IMG/VR virus record: IMGVR_UViG_3300048014_000057
Location: 80,860-144,859 of that record
Source of the DNA: a virus
Length of the DNA: 64,000 nt
Reading direction: 5' to 3' (one strand)
Shown here: piece after piece, positions 1 to 7,518 of the stretch
How positions within the stretch are numbered: the stretch's first letter is position 1
How the letters are laid out: every line of letters starts with the position of its first letter
Notes under the pieces: model-generated
Database searches by the model: none
Told to the model about the DNA's origin: nothing
Seen by the model: only the letters and a program-made list of their open reading frames with translations
Made by a program: the position numbers and the translations under genes

Positions 1-78
1 AATTATAAAATCAAATAAAGAAATTGCGACATAAGTTATCGCAATTAAAGGTCTCCAATTTTCTTTCCAATTTTCCAT
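1..78 (-). CDS. Holin-like membrane protein (partial, N-terminus only)
   Basis: Only the first 26 codons are in the window; the gene runs off the left edge. It starts with ATG at 78 on the minus strand. The visible peptide begins MENWKENWRP and then turns hydrophobic (LIAITYVAISLFDFII). A WRP motif followed by a membrane segment and an FDF motif is typical of the start of small 3-TM phage holins, including those linked to gene-transfer-agent release. That family assignment is from memory of the pattern, not a search. It is divergent to the large hydrolase gene at 134, and the two share a 56-base leader. Confidence 0.45.
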   Translation of the reverse strand, partial: MENWKENWRPLIAITYVAISLFDFII

Positions 79-137
79 TTTTTCTTCTTTTTTAATAAAT
101 AATATAAATTATTTCTCATATTTATTGGAAAAAATGG
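75..137 (+). promoter_or_regulatory. Late-promoter motif inside an inverted repeat covering the ATG of the 134 gene
   Basis: AATAAATA at 94-101 resembles the T4 late promoter. A 10-bp inverted repeat flanks it: CCATTTTTTC at 75-84 and GAAAAAATGG at 128-137, the latter containing the ATG at 134-136. Long transcripts would hide the start codon; transcripts begun near 107 would not. Caution: the left arm also holds the ATG of the divergent gene, and both genes begin with a similar AAAAAATGG, so part of the symmetry may be coincidence. Confidence 0.45.
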
Positions 138-3070
138 CAGAAGAAACAAAAACATCAACATTTCGACAGATATTAGCAGAACACGGCTCACAAATATTTG
201 CAACAGCATTTCCAGGAGCTTCTAAATTATTAGAAATTGGTTCTCAATATATAAATTCTGGTGGTGATACTAGAGAAAAAGAAGAAAGGGAAATTTCTAG
301 AGAAAGAGAAAAACAATCTCGTTCTAGTGCCGCAACTTCAAAACTCGCGACTATTATGGATGAAGGTTTTAATAAAATTGATGATAGATTAAATATGACT
401 AATATTGTTTTAAATCAATCCAAAGAATTACAAATTATAAATAATAAATTACTTGAAAAATTTCTTGAAAATGTTGGTTATGGTGGTGGATTTGGTGGTG
501 GATTTGGTGGTGGATTTGGTGGTGGATTCGGGGGAATGGGTTTTGGTGGTGGATTTGGTGGAAATAATCTTCTTAGTAATCCTGCTGTAGATATTGGAAT
601 ATGGGAAATAGGAAAAAAACTTCTAGGAAAATCAGGTGAATTTTTAAAAAATTTATCAAGATTTTTAGGTCCTTTAGGTATAGCTGCTGAAATTATGGAC
701 CCTTCTCCTACAGGAATTGGTAAAGGAGAAGATATAGATTCTATAAAAAAAAATATGGAAAGAAATCAAAGAAAACTTTTTGGTGATCTTGATTTTGATA
801 AAAATTCAGATGACGGTTCTTTAGAACAAAAAAGACAATTAGAAATAAAAGCAAAAGAAGATGCCTTAAAATTAACTATTGATAATTTAAATAATACAAT
901 TCTTATATTAAAAGATACAATAGAAAAAACCAAAAATAGTGGAGGAAATACTGATTCTCTTCAATTACAATTAAAACAAAATGAAAATACATTATCTCAA
1001 TTAAATAAATCTTATAATGATCTAGAATCTTCTAAAAATACACCTTTAAAAAATTCTACTATTGAAGAAATAAAACCTAATTCTTTTAATAATCCAAATA
1101 TACCTCCTGTTCTTTCAAATGGTAGAAGTATATTTGGTACTGCAACTCCTTCACCAACTTATCCCTCCGATCCAAATAATTTAGGAATTCCTCATTTTGG
1201 TCCGCCCGGTTATCGTAGTAATGCTCCCATTGTAAGAAATAGTGGATCAAGATTAGAAAGACATGCTGGTGGACAACCAACTATTGAAAATGAAAATTCT
1301 AAAACACCAGAATTAAATGGTGAAGATGTAGTTAAACATCTAGAAAAAATGAGAGATGCAGGATTTATCACTAATGAAGAATGTGTTACTTTAGGAATGG
1401 CTGCTGCTGGTATAAAATATGGAAGTGGAACGCCAGGATCATTTACTACACAATGGAAAAAAGGTGGTACGGATTATGAAAAAATGGCTAATGGTTCTGT
1501 TGCTGCATCATTTTTAAATGTTGATGGAAGTCCTGCTAATATATATGGTGGACCACAAGGAGGTAGACATGCAAAAGATGTAGAGGCTATGAATGGTGGT
1601 CAAGGAGGAACTGATCATGTTATTGTTAAAAAATCAAATCATTATGATAAAGATGGAAAATTTGATGGTTGGAATGCTATAGAACAATATAGAGGACAAC
1701 CTATGCATGAAAGATTTATGCCTTTAAATGGTGGTTTTGGTGAAAATTCTTTAAAGAATTATAATGAAGTATTAGGACCAGATGGTGAAGTTTTAGGTGG
1801 TCGTAAAAATTTTGATTATGCTCGTCTACATCCTAATCAAAATTCTAATATTTCTGGTGATTATTCAAATGATGCAAGGCATAATGCAGAAACTTATTTG
1901 GGAAGAAAAATGTCAGATGATGAATATGATCAATTAATTAGAGCAACAAGTGCTGAAGCAGGGGGCGGAATAAAAGGAAAAGGTGATACTACAGAACAAG
2001 CTATGATTATGGCTTCCATTCTTAATAGAGCTAAAAAATTGGGACCTGATGGTGTAATTACAGCTTTACATGCCCGTAATCAATTTCAATCTGTTACAGG
2101 AAGAGATGGACGTACACCTTCTCCTAATTTTATTAATGGACCAAGTGATACAAGAAAATTTAATATTGAAGAAGCTGCTGCCAAAAAATTACCATTTATA
2201 TCAACAGAACAATTAAATTTTACTGCTGCATCTGATGCCGCATATGGCCCAGGAAAAAATATAAGTTATAGAGATAAAATGTTAGCTGATGGTGGAAGTG
2301 TAATTGGGGGTTCTGTTTTTAACACATCACCACCAAATGAATTTCCTGAAATAAAAAATTCTAATTCTAAAGCTGATCTTGCTTTTGGAGATTCTACCGT
2401 TCATGGTTTAGGACTTCCTGGGGATTCAAAAGATAAAAGACATACACGAGATAGTAAAGCAGCACTTGAAGAATATTTAAAAACTAATAGTGTAGAAGGA
2501 AAAAATGTTGTTATTTCTGGTGTATCTAATAATGCCGATGAAAATGGATTTAAAGATGTAAAAGATATGGCTAATATTTTAAAAAAAGCTGGTGCTCATG
2601 TTAATATTCTTGGAGAAGGAAAAAGAGCCGATCTTGCTAAATGGAATCCTGAATTAGAAAAATTTGCCAAAGATAATGGTATGTTATTCACACCAATGAT
2701 AGATAATCAAAGACCAGATAATGTACATCCGGCCAATTATAAAGAACAATTAACAGAAATAAATAAAAAATTTACAGAAACAAATAAGAATCAACTTTCA
2801 GCAACACAAATATCAGCACAACAAAAACAACAAATGTTATTTCATACTCAACAAAATATGGATGCTGCACGAATTTCCAAGGCTGCAATCGAAAGAAGTA
2901 CAAAATCAGGATTTACACCAAATGTTAATACTTTATATGATGGAAATAAAGAAAAATCTTTTTTTGAAAGAAATCCTGCCAAAGAAAAGAAAGAAGTTGG
3001 TGATCCAAAAGCTGCTTCTACAAGAGTGAGTCAATTATTTACTGGATATGGTGGCATAGGACATAATTAG
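134..3070 (+). CDS. Large virion-type hydrolase: cell-wall hydrolase plus SGNH-like domain
   Basis: About 978 residues. The start is taken as ATG 134; an in-frame TTG lies at 125. The N-terminal 110 residues are charged and coiled. A glycine-rich run of GGGF repeats follows (about 116-145), then a heptad-like region near 240-300. Around 580-720 is a SleB/CwlJ-like cell-wall hydrolase signature (SAEAGG, ILNRA, QFQS, AYGPG). From about 750 comes an SGNH-hydrolase-like segment (GDST, ISGVSNN, DNVHP). This combination fits a virion-associated lysin that locally opens peptidoglycan during DNA entry. The SGNH domain might deacetylate or de-esterify surface sugars; that is inference. No close T4 homologue is recognised. 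Confidence 0.7.
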   Translation: MAEETKTSTFRQILAEHGSQIFATAFPGASKLLEIGSQYINSGGDTREKEEREISREREKQSRSSAATSKLATIMDEGFNKIDDRLNMTNIVLNQSKELQIINNKLLEKFLENVGYGGGFGGGFGGGFGGGFGGMGFGGGFGGNNLLSNPAVDIGIWEIGKKLLGKSGEFLKNLSRFLGPLGIAAEIMDPSPTGIGKGEDIDSIKKNMERNQRKLFGDLDFDKNSDDGSLEQKRQLEIKAKEDALKLTIDNLNNTILILKDTIEKTKNSGGNTDSLQLQLKQNENTLSQLNKSYNDLESSKNTPLKNSTIEEIKPNSFNNPNIPPVLSNGRSIFGTATPSPTYPSDPNNLGIPHFGPPGYRSNAPIVRNSGSRLERHAGGQPTIENENSKTPELNGEDVVKHLEKMRDAGFITNEECVTLGMAAAGIKYGSGTPGSFTTQWKKGGTDYEKMANGSVAASFLNVDGSPANIYGGPQGGRHAKDVEAMNGGQGGTDHVIVKKSNHYDKDGKFDGWNAIEQYRGQPMHERFMPLNGGFGENSLKNYNEVLGPDGEVLGGRKNFDYARLHPNQNSNISGDYSNDARHNAETYLGRKMSDDEYDQLIRATSAEAGGGIKGKGDTTEQAMIMASILNRAKKLGPDGVITALHARNQFQSVTGRDGRTPSPNFINGPSDTRKFNIEEAAAKKLPFISTEQLNFTAASDAAYGPGKNISYRDKMLADGGSVIGGSVFNTSPPNEFPEIKNSNSKADLAFGDSTVHGLGLPGDSKDKRHTRDSKAALEEYLKTNSVEGKNVVISGVSNNADENGFKDVKDMANILKKAGAHVNILGEGKRADLAKWNPELEKFAKDNGMLFTPMIDNQRPDNVHPANYKEQLTEINKKFTETNKNQLSATQISAQQKQQMLFHTQQNMDAARISKAAIERSTKSGFTPNVNTLYDGNKEKSFFERNPAKEKKEVGDPKAASTRVSQLFTGYGGIGHN

Positions 3071-3082
3071 GAGAATATAAAA

Positions 3083-3685
3083 ATGAAAATTAGATTTATT
3101 GGCGATATCCACGGTGATATAGAAACTTGGAAAAAGATAACTTCTGATTGTGATAATTCAATTCAATTAGGAGATTTTGGTGCAGGATTTATTGAAATTC
3201 CACTAGAAAATGATGTTTGTTTATCTCACAAATTTATAAGAGGAAATCATGATAATCCAGAAATTTGTAGAAAAAATTCTAGATGGATTGAGGATGGTTA
3301 CTATGATGAAAAACATAGAATAATGTTTGTTGGTGGGGCTTTATCTATCGACAAAAATTTAAGAACACCTTATAAAGATTGGTGGCCTGATGAAGAATTA
3401 TCTTACGTAGAATTTCAGAATTTAATTGATAAATATGTAAATTTAAAACCAGAAGTCATGGTAACGCATGATTGTCCAAAATCTATTTACTCAATATTTC
3501 CATATAAAAATTATTTTCCTTCTATTACTATCGAAGCTTTCGAATATATGTTTTTTTATCATAAACCTAAATTATGGTTATTTGGACATCATCATGAAAA
3601 TAAAAATAAAATAGTAGAAGGAACACAATTTATTTGTGTAGATATTAATAATTATGTTGATGTTGACTTTCCAGAATATGTATGA
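3083..3685 (+). CDS. Calcineurin-like metallophosphoesterase
   Basis: 200 residues with the metal-binding motifs of the family in order: GDIHGD at the N-terminus, GDFG, RGNHDN, a later THD and GHHH near the C-terminus. It therefore probably hydrolyses a phosphomono- or diester using two metal ions in the cytoplasm; the substrate cannot be told from sequence. A clear ribosome binding site (TAGGAG) sits 11 bases before the ATG. It lies 12 bases after the large hydrolase gene, likely on the same transcript. It is one of three phosphoesterases of this superfamily in the window and is not closely similar to the other two. Confidence 0.85.
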   Translation: MKIRFIGDIHGDIETWKKITSDCDNSIQLGDFGAGFIEIPLENDVCLSHKFIRGNHDNPEICRKNSRWIEDGYYDEKHRIMFVGGALSIDKNLRTPYKDWWPDEELSYVEFQNLIDKYVNLKPEVMVTHDCPKSIYSIFPYKNYFPSITIEAFEYMFFYHKPKLWLFGHHHENKNKIVEGTQFICVDINNYVDVDFPEYV

Positions 3686-3721
3686 TATTATAAGAAATAA
3701 CACAAGCAAGGGAAAATAAAA

Positions 3722-3907
3722 ATGGAAAAAGATAACAGTATTCATGCATCAATCCATCATTCCGATAGAGATATTGGAAAAGAAAAGGAAAAAGATAACA
3801 GTATTCATACATCAATCCATCATTCCGATAGAGATATTGGAAAAGAAAAGGAAAAAGTATCAAAATTGTCGGATAAAATTAAAAAAGTTCTTAAACCAAA
3901 ATCATAA
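3722..3907 (+). CDS. Small charged protein made of a tandem repeat
   Basis: 61 residues, unknown function. The first two thirds are two copies of a 21-residue unit (EKDNSIHASIHHSDRD...) encoded by two adjacent 63-bp repeats that differ by one base; a Lys-rich tail follows. The ribosome binding site is weak (AAGGGAAAATAAAAATG). The same IHASIH motif recurs near the start of the small acidic protein at 38309-38518, which supports translation of this frame. Its stop abuts the convergent gp51 stop. Confidence 0.5.
   Translation: MEKDNSIHASIHHSDRDIGKEKEKDNSIHTSIHHSDRDIGKEKEKVSKLSDKIKKVLKPKS
3725..3850 (+). repeat. Two tandem 63-bp repeats
   Basis: Copies at 3725-3787 and 3788-3850 are identical apart from one G/A difference. 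The length is a multiple of three, so the reading frame of the small protein at 3722 is kept. Such a recent duplication could expand or contract by slippage. Confidence 0.9.
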
Positions 3908-4078
3908 AGGATTATTTCTTCTATTGGCTTCTTCAATTTCTTTATTAATTTTATTAACCATTTGAATGTAAATTGTGCGTTCAAATGGTATCATATTTTC
4001 TAATTCTTCAAGAGAATATCCATGATGATGTTGTAGAGAAAAATTTGTAGAATAATAAGAAGATAGATTATTATGTAT
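3902..4078 (-). CDS. 51: gp51-like baseplate hub assembly protein, AUA start
   Basis: 58 residues with no ATG. The reading frame contains FSLQHHHGYSLEELENM followed by PFERTIYI, which matches the conserved core of T4 gp51 (hub assembly catalyst). It lies directly after gp26, as in T4. The most economical start is ATA at 4078-4076, overlapping the gp26 stop as TAATA, the counterpart of the common TAATG stop-start overlap. The frame is open a little further upstream through a T-run, so a frameshift from gp26 or an earlier ATA are alternatives. Its stop overlaps the end of the convergent gene at 3722. Confidence 0.7.
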   Translation of the reverse strand: MHNNLSSYYSTNFSLQHHHGYSLEELENMIPFERTIYIQMVNKINKEIEEANRRNNPL

Positions 4079-4782
4079 TAAAGATATAAAAAAAAATCCA
4101 TAAGAGAATTAAAAGTAAGACTTCTTATAGTACCTAATTTATTAGTATATTGAACCGTATATTTGACGGAAGGAGTCGAAAGAAGAAATTCTTCTATTTT
4201 TCTAAAGGTTTTAATATCTAAATTATCCATGAATTCTCTTTTTTCGTCCATTGTTAATTCTAATAATTCATCTTTATTGTAAATATTTTCAATACATCTA
4301 ACAACTAATTCAAACAAACCATCCTTTTTAAGTCTTGCCTGAAAATCATCAGAATCATAAATAGAGGCTTCTGGATATTTCATTACAATAGTAATATTAT
4401 TATCTACTTTAATGTTATTATCTGGGGGATTGTCTTGAAAATTAACTTTAATATCATCAAAATTAATTTTTAAAGAATATTTTTCTTTATCCTGATCGTC
4501 CTGAATCTCTATTGTTTCTATTGAATTTACTGATTTTGATCTTAGTTGTAAAAATAGATATTCAAGATCAAACATAGGAATAGAGTTAATATTAAAATCT
4601 GGTTCTTGACAACAAACCTTAACAACATCTTTAATGGCTTTAAAAATATCATTAATATTTTTAGATTCTTTGGCAAATAAAAGAATTTTTTCTTCTTTAA
4701 CGAGAAATCGACGAAAATATAAATCTTTTTTATTAGAAGGTTGATTAATTAAAAATGTTGGGTAAATTAATTGTGGTATTAT
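4078..4782 (-). CDS. 26: gp26-like baseplate hub subunit, AUA start
   Basis: About 234 residues. From the first ATG (4575) the protein would lack its conserved N-terminus. The frame is open upstream and encodes IPQLIYPTFLI, FLVKEEKILL and then SIPMFDLEYLFLQLRSKSVN, the typical order in T4 gp26-type hub proteins, whose N-terminus usually reads MxLPxL...FLVKEEK. A TAGGAG ribosome binding site (overlapping the stop of the upstream gene) lies 8 bases before ATA at 4782, so AUA is the likely start. It acts in assembly of the central baseplate hub. It is followed by gp51. Confidence 0.8.
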   Translation of the reverse strand: MIPQLIYPTFLINQPSNKKDLYFRRFLVKEEKILLFAKESKNINDIFKAIKDVVKVCCQEPDFNINSIPMFDLEYLFLQLRSKSVNSIETIEIQDDQDKEKYSLKINFDDIKVNFQDNPPDNNIKVDNNITIVMKYPEASIYDSDDFQARLKKDGLFELVVRCIENIYNKDELLELTMDEKREFMDNLDIKTFRKIEEFLLSTPSVKYTVQYTNKLGTIRSLTFNSLMDFFLYL

Positions 4783-4793
4783 TTTAAAATCTC

Positions 4794-5414
4794 CTAATTC
4801 TGAAATTCTACTGCAAATTCTCTATAAGTAAATGTAATATCTAATTTTAAAAGATTATCAGTTTTATCCCATGATAAAGGAGTTTCTGAAAATAATATTG
4901 GTTTGGCTCTATAGGCATTGACGATTTTAATCAGATTTCCCGAAAGGTCATATGTATTTATATTTATTACCTGAGAACAAATATCATCTTCATAGGCGGA
5001 AGTATAATTTGGAACAGAATAATTTAAAGCTCCATTTTGTGTGGTTTGAGAATTATTATATATTTCTGCAAAATTATATATGGAATTTATCCATTCATAA
5101 AAAAACTGATATATTAATCCATATTTATCTGTTAGAAATGACATTTCCAAATTACCAAATACAGCATTATAAGGTTGTTTAATTATTGGACCCATACCAT
5201 ATCTTCTTGATTCTGTAGATTGTAATCCTATTGCAGGCGATGTAACACTTTGGGCTCGCATTTGTAGAATTTGCGGTAATCCTGCTAAATTTCCATTGGT
5301 TATAGTTTGATTGCCTAAAATATTAGGAAGTGAAATTAAAATATCAAATTTATTAGAAGAAGAATATCCATAAGTTTTTAAATTTGAAAGAAACTGATTT
5401 ACATCAAAAGCCAT
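4794..5414 (-). CDS. Tail-tube-fold protein (gp19/gp54-like)
   Basis: 206 residues. It starts MAFDVNQFLSNL, then NKFDILISLP, a middle LQMRAQSVTSPAIGL, a segment FGNLEMSFLTDKYG, and ends in LDITFTYREFAVEFQN. This pattern of early beta strands, a 'switch' region and a C-terminal F.V.F strand is that of T4 tail tube (gp19) and tube-initiator (gp54) proteins. Sitting next to hub genes favours a hub/tube adaptor role, but which of the two cannot be decided. AAGGAT precedes the ATG. It is in one operon with gp26 and gp51. Confidence 0.6.
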   Translation of the reverse strand: MAFDVNQFLSNLKTYGYSSSNKFDILISLPNILGNQTITNGNLAGLPQILQMRAQSVTSPAIGLQSTESRRYGMGPIIKQPYNAVFGNLEMSFLTDKYGLIYQFFYEWINSIYNFAEIYNNSQTTQNGALNYSVPNYTSAYEDDICSQVININTYDLSGNLIKIVNAYRAKPILFSETPLSWDKTDNLLKLDITFTYREFAVEFQN

Positions 5415-5433
5415 TAGAAATTATCCTTATATA

Positions 5434-6033
5434 TCATATACTTAATAAACTCATGGCCCAGACATAATCGGAGGATTTCTTTTTGAATTTTTCTGTTGGT
5501 AAAAGTGCTGTATAATACCAATTAACAGGTTTTATATATTGAAAAGAACTTCTAACATGAGAAAATAAATATCTATGAACACAAGGTTTAAATAATTTAA
5601 ATCGAGAAGCACTTGTAAGAATAGAATAATTTATTTTTAATTTACTTGTATTGTCATATTTTTGATTATTTAATGTTTCTGAAATTCTGGTCATTAATAT
5701 TGATCTCATTCCTGGTGGAAGATAATGAATATTTATTCCTAAAAATCCATCTTTATATAATTCAATAGGAAAAACGAGTGGAAAAATGTCATAATATTTA
5801 AGAGTTCCTTTATGTTTAGGATCATAGGCATAAAAATACATTTTTCCTATTGAATTAATAGATAAATTATCCATATTTTCAAATGGACCAGCATTTTTTT
5901 GTAAATTTTTGCCAGTAGCCTTTTTGGTGTTATAGGCTTGATTATAAAACCAATCACGAGCTTTTTTACTATCTTTTCTTAAATCGATATTATTAATACC
6001 GGCTTCTTTTGCAAGTTTTTCAAATGACCACAC
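5434..6033 (-). CDS. Probable gp2-like DNA end protector / head completion protein
   Basis: 199 residues, GTG start with AAAAAGGA nine bases upstream. It contains GKMYFYAYDPK, YYDIFPLVFPIEL, GFLGINIHYLPPGMR and a late FKPCVHRYLFSHVRS. I recall this set (a short basic N-terminus, then tandem F-P-L and NxHYLPP motifs) from T4-like proteins annotated as gp2, the protein that caps DNA ends in the head. The assignment rests on memory of those motifs. It is the first gene of the minus-strand tail block and has its own late promoter-like motif and an inverted repeat over the ribosome binding site. Confidence 0.45.
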   Translation of the reverse strand: MWSFEKLAKEAGINNIDLRKDSKKARDWFYNQAYNTKKATGKNLQKNAGPFENMDNLSINSIGKMYFYAYDPKHKGTLKYYDIFPLVFPIELYKDGFLGINIHYLPPGMRSILMTRISETLNNQKYDNTSKLKINYSILTSASRFKLFKPCVHRYLFSHVRSSFQYIKPVNWYYTALLPTEKFKKKSSDYVWAMSLLSI

Positions 6034-6042
6034 TGAAAATTT

Positions 6043-6078
6043 TCCTTTTTCTATATTTATTATTTTTTTGAAAAAGGA
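6043..6078 (-). promoter_or_regulatory. Late-promoter motif inside an inverted repeat hiding the RBS of the 5434-6033 gene
   Basis: On the minus strand the order is TCCTTTTTC (6078-6070), AATAAATA (6061-6054), GAAAAAGGA (6051-6043). The 9-bp arms are perfectly complementary and the second contains the ribosome binding site of the gp2-like gene. A transcript initiated at the promoter would lack the first arm. Confidence 0.55.
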
Positions 6079-6079
6079 T

Positions 6080-6108
6080 TTGACAACTTTCTCATAGAAG
6101 AGTAAGAA
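6080..6108 (+). promoter_or_regulatory. Possible sigma-70 promoter for the 6161 gene
   Basis: TTGACA at 6080-6085, then a 17-base spacer and a weak -10 (TAAGAA) at 6103-6108. It lies upstream of the first gene of the plus-strand block and would suit host RNA polymerase early in infection. The poor -10 keeps confidence low. Confidence 0.35.
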
Positions 6109-6160
6109 ATAGGAAATGGAGACAAAATATGGAAAATGATAAAAAATTAGGAGATAAAAA

Positions 6161-6529
6161 ATGGATAAGTCTTTAAAAGAAAAGTGGATTAAAAAACTTA
6201 CTTCTGGTAAATATCGTCAATGTCAAAATAGTTTAAAGAAAGAAACTCGTGATGGTGGAGTTAGTTTTTGTTGTTTAGGAATTTTAGCAGAATGTATTGA
6301 TCCTGACTATTTTACAGAAGAAAAATTTAAATATCAAAATAATAGAACTAAAGCATTTGTTCCAAATTCTAAATATTTCCCATCTTTTGTAAATATTGGT
6401 ATGTTACCTGATTTTATTTTAAATAAAATTAGGTTAATCTCAGAACAACAAAATATATTAATAGAAATGAATGATAATAAGGGTAAAAAATTTAAAACAA
6501 TTGCTAAATGGATTGAAGAAAATCTATAA
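6161..6529 (+). CDS. Conserved phage protein of unknown function (FCCLG motif)
   Basis: 122 residues. It begins MDKSLKEKWIKKLTSGKY and contains SFCCLGILAECID, then a C-terminal TIAKWIEENL. This layout (a KW..L.SG.Y start, a CCLG motif and a final IA.WIE.NL helix) recurs in short phage proteins of unknown role. A related YCLLGA motif occurs in the protein at 20462. A TTAGGAG ribosome binding site is 9 bases before the ATG. It is the first gene after the divergent promoter region. Confidence 0.6.
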   Translation: MDKSLKEKWIKKLTSGKYRQCQNSLKKETRDGGVSFCCLGILAECIDPDYFTEEKFKYQNNRTKAFVPNSKYFPSFVNIGMLPDFILNKIRLISEQQNILIEMNDNKGKKFKTIAKWIEENL

Positions 6530-6539
6530 ATAAAATAAT

Positions 6540-6631
6540 GCGGGATTAGTGTAATGGTAGCACACGGTCCTTATAAGGCCGCATCGCCAGATTAGCGAGT
6601 AGTAAAAGTTCGAATCTTTTATCCCGTACCA
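6540..6631 (+). tRNA. tRNA with anticodon UAU and a long (class II) variable arm
   Basis: The cloverleaf folds well. Acceptor GCGGGAT/ATCCCGT (1-72 pair is G-U), D-arm GTGT/GCAC with loop AATGGTA, anticodon stem CGGTC/GGCCG with loop CTTATAA (anticodon TAT at 6572-6574), T-arm AAAAG TTCGAAT CTTTT, discriminator A and an encoded CCA. The variable region is 22 bases (6582-6603) with a TCGC/GCGA stem. UAU would read the Ile codon AUA, which is very common here, but tRNA-Ile is normally class I. Long arms belong to Leu, Ser and Tyr, so the charging identity is uncertain. Confidence 0.85.
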
Positions 6632-6655
6632 ATTAAAAAAATTAAGGAGATTTAT

Positions 6656-7087
6656 ATGGAAGATTATATTTTACCAGCAGGAAAATATTTAATAGGTGAT
6701 CCTTGTTATTTTTTTTCTGATAAACCACATGAAGATTGGTTAAATTTTTTAGAACAAAATGATTTTCTTGATAATGAAGGAAAAGGGGTATTAACAGGAA
6801 CCGATTTATCTGTAGTTGTTTTTGGAACAAAATATGGTGATGGACTTTATAAAGATGAATATAACAATGAATATGGTGTAGATTCTGGATTAATTGGTAT
6901 TATTCCTTATACAGAGGAAAGTGATATTCCTTCTTTAATGCATTTAATACAATTTGATAAGGATTTTGAATGTATTAATAATAATGGATATTTACATTTT
7001 GGTGACATTGTTATTGACACAGTTCAAGACTATCATTATGATTATACCGATGAAACCGAAGATGAAGGAGTATGGGATGAACCATGA
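6656..7087 (+). CDS. Conserved phage protein with GDPCY motif, unknown function
   Basis: 143 residues, strong ribosome binding site (AAGGAG). It begins MEDYILPAGKYLIGDPCYFF, then has a W.NFL segment, YGDGLYKDEYNNEYGVDSGLIGIIP in the centre, and a very acidic tail (DETEDEGVWDEP). The GDPCY plus 'G.DSG.IG..P' arrangement is widespread in phage hypothetical proteins; no function is established to my knowledge. It follows the tRNA directly, and its 3' end overlaps the small gene at 7077. Confidence 0.6.
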   Translation: MEDYILPAGKYLIGDPCYFFSDKPHEDWLNFLEQNDFLDNEGKGVLTGTDLSVVVFGTKYGDGLYKDEYNNEYGVDSGLIGIIPYTEESDIPSLMHLIQFDKDFECINNNGYLHFGDIVIDTVQDYHYDYTDETEDEGVWDEP

Positions 7088-7181
7088 AATTATTGGTCGT
7101 TATGACTCACTTTTTAATGCCTTTTTTTATGGTTATTATGAAGGAACAAAATTCGTAATTCTCTATGCAATAATATTTTGA
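7077..7181 (+). CDS. 34-residue small protein overlapping the previous gene
   Basis: The frame MNHEIIGRYDSLFNAFFYGYYEG... ends with a hydrophobic FVILYAIIF. An AAGGAG ribosome binding site is six bases before the ATG, better than many longer genes here. It overlaps the acidic tail of the upstream gene by 11 bases in another frame. No family recognised. The aromatic and hydrophobic composition suggests membrane contact. Confidence 0.45.
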   Translation: MNHEIIGRYDSLFNAFFYGYYEGTKFVILYAIIF

Positions 7182-7192
7182 AAGGATTTAGA

Positions 7193-7441
7193 ATGTTAAA
7201 TTTTGGGGAATGTTTTCTCATTTTATCTAAAGAAAATAATGATTATAAAATTTTAAATACTATTTATCCTCATAATATGGTATATGAGGATAAAAAACTT
7301 CTTGGTCTTCTTATACAAGTTAGAAGAAATGTTACACAATGGTATGATAACTATTTTAAAAATAAGAATGATCAACTTTGTGTTGGTATTGGGGAAAAAG
7401 ATTTATCTGATGGGCAATATAAAATTTTAAGACTTATTTAA
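7193..7441 (+). CDS. Small hypothetical protein
   Basis: 82 residues from the ATG at 7193, which has GAAAGGA nine bases upstream; an in-frame TTG at 7178 is less likely. The sequence (MLNFGECFLILSKENND... GIGEKDLSDGQYKILRLI) looks like a small soluble domain. Not recognised. It belongs to the 6161-9516 run of short genes. Confidence 0.5.
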   Translation: MLNFGECFLILSKENNDYKILNTIYPHNMVYEDKKLLGLLIQVRRNVTQWYDNYFKNKNDQLCVGIGEKDLSDGQYKILRLI

Positions 7442-7450
7442 AATAAATAG

Positions 7451-7518
7451 GAGACAAGGAAATTGAATATAATTAAAGAAATAGAAAATATTAACAAAAA
7501 AATAAATTTCCTTGTTTC
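7451..7518 (+). promoter_or_regulatory. 14-bp hairpin over the RBS and TTG start of the 7463 gene
   Basis: GAGACAAGGAAATT (7451-7464) pairs with AATTTCCTTGTTTC (7505-7518), 14 pairs with one G-T. The 5' arm contains the Shine-Dalgarno sequence and most of the TTG start; the 3' arm is within the coding region. A second start (ATG 7550, with GGAGGAAATACA before it) lies outside the hairpin. Confidence 0.55.

Noticed and set aside
481-560. GGTGGTGGATTT repeats as a non-coding tandem repeat
   Set aside because: They are in frame and encode the GGGF linker of the hydrolase.
4078-4575. gp26 as a 165-residue protein from the first ATG
   Set aside because: The upstream frame encodes the conserved FLVKEEK region and has a ribosome binding site before ATA 4782.
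6540-6631. Reading the tRNA as tRNA-Leu(UAA) because of its long arm
   Set aside because: Only one 7-base anticodon loop fits the 5-bp stem CGGTC/GGCCG, and it places UAU at 34-36.
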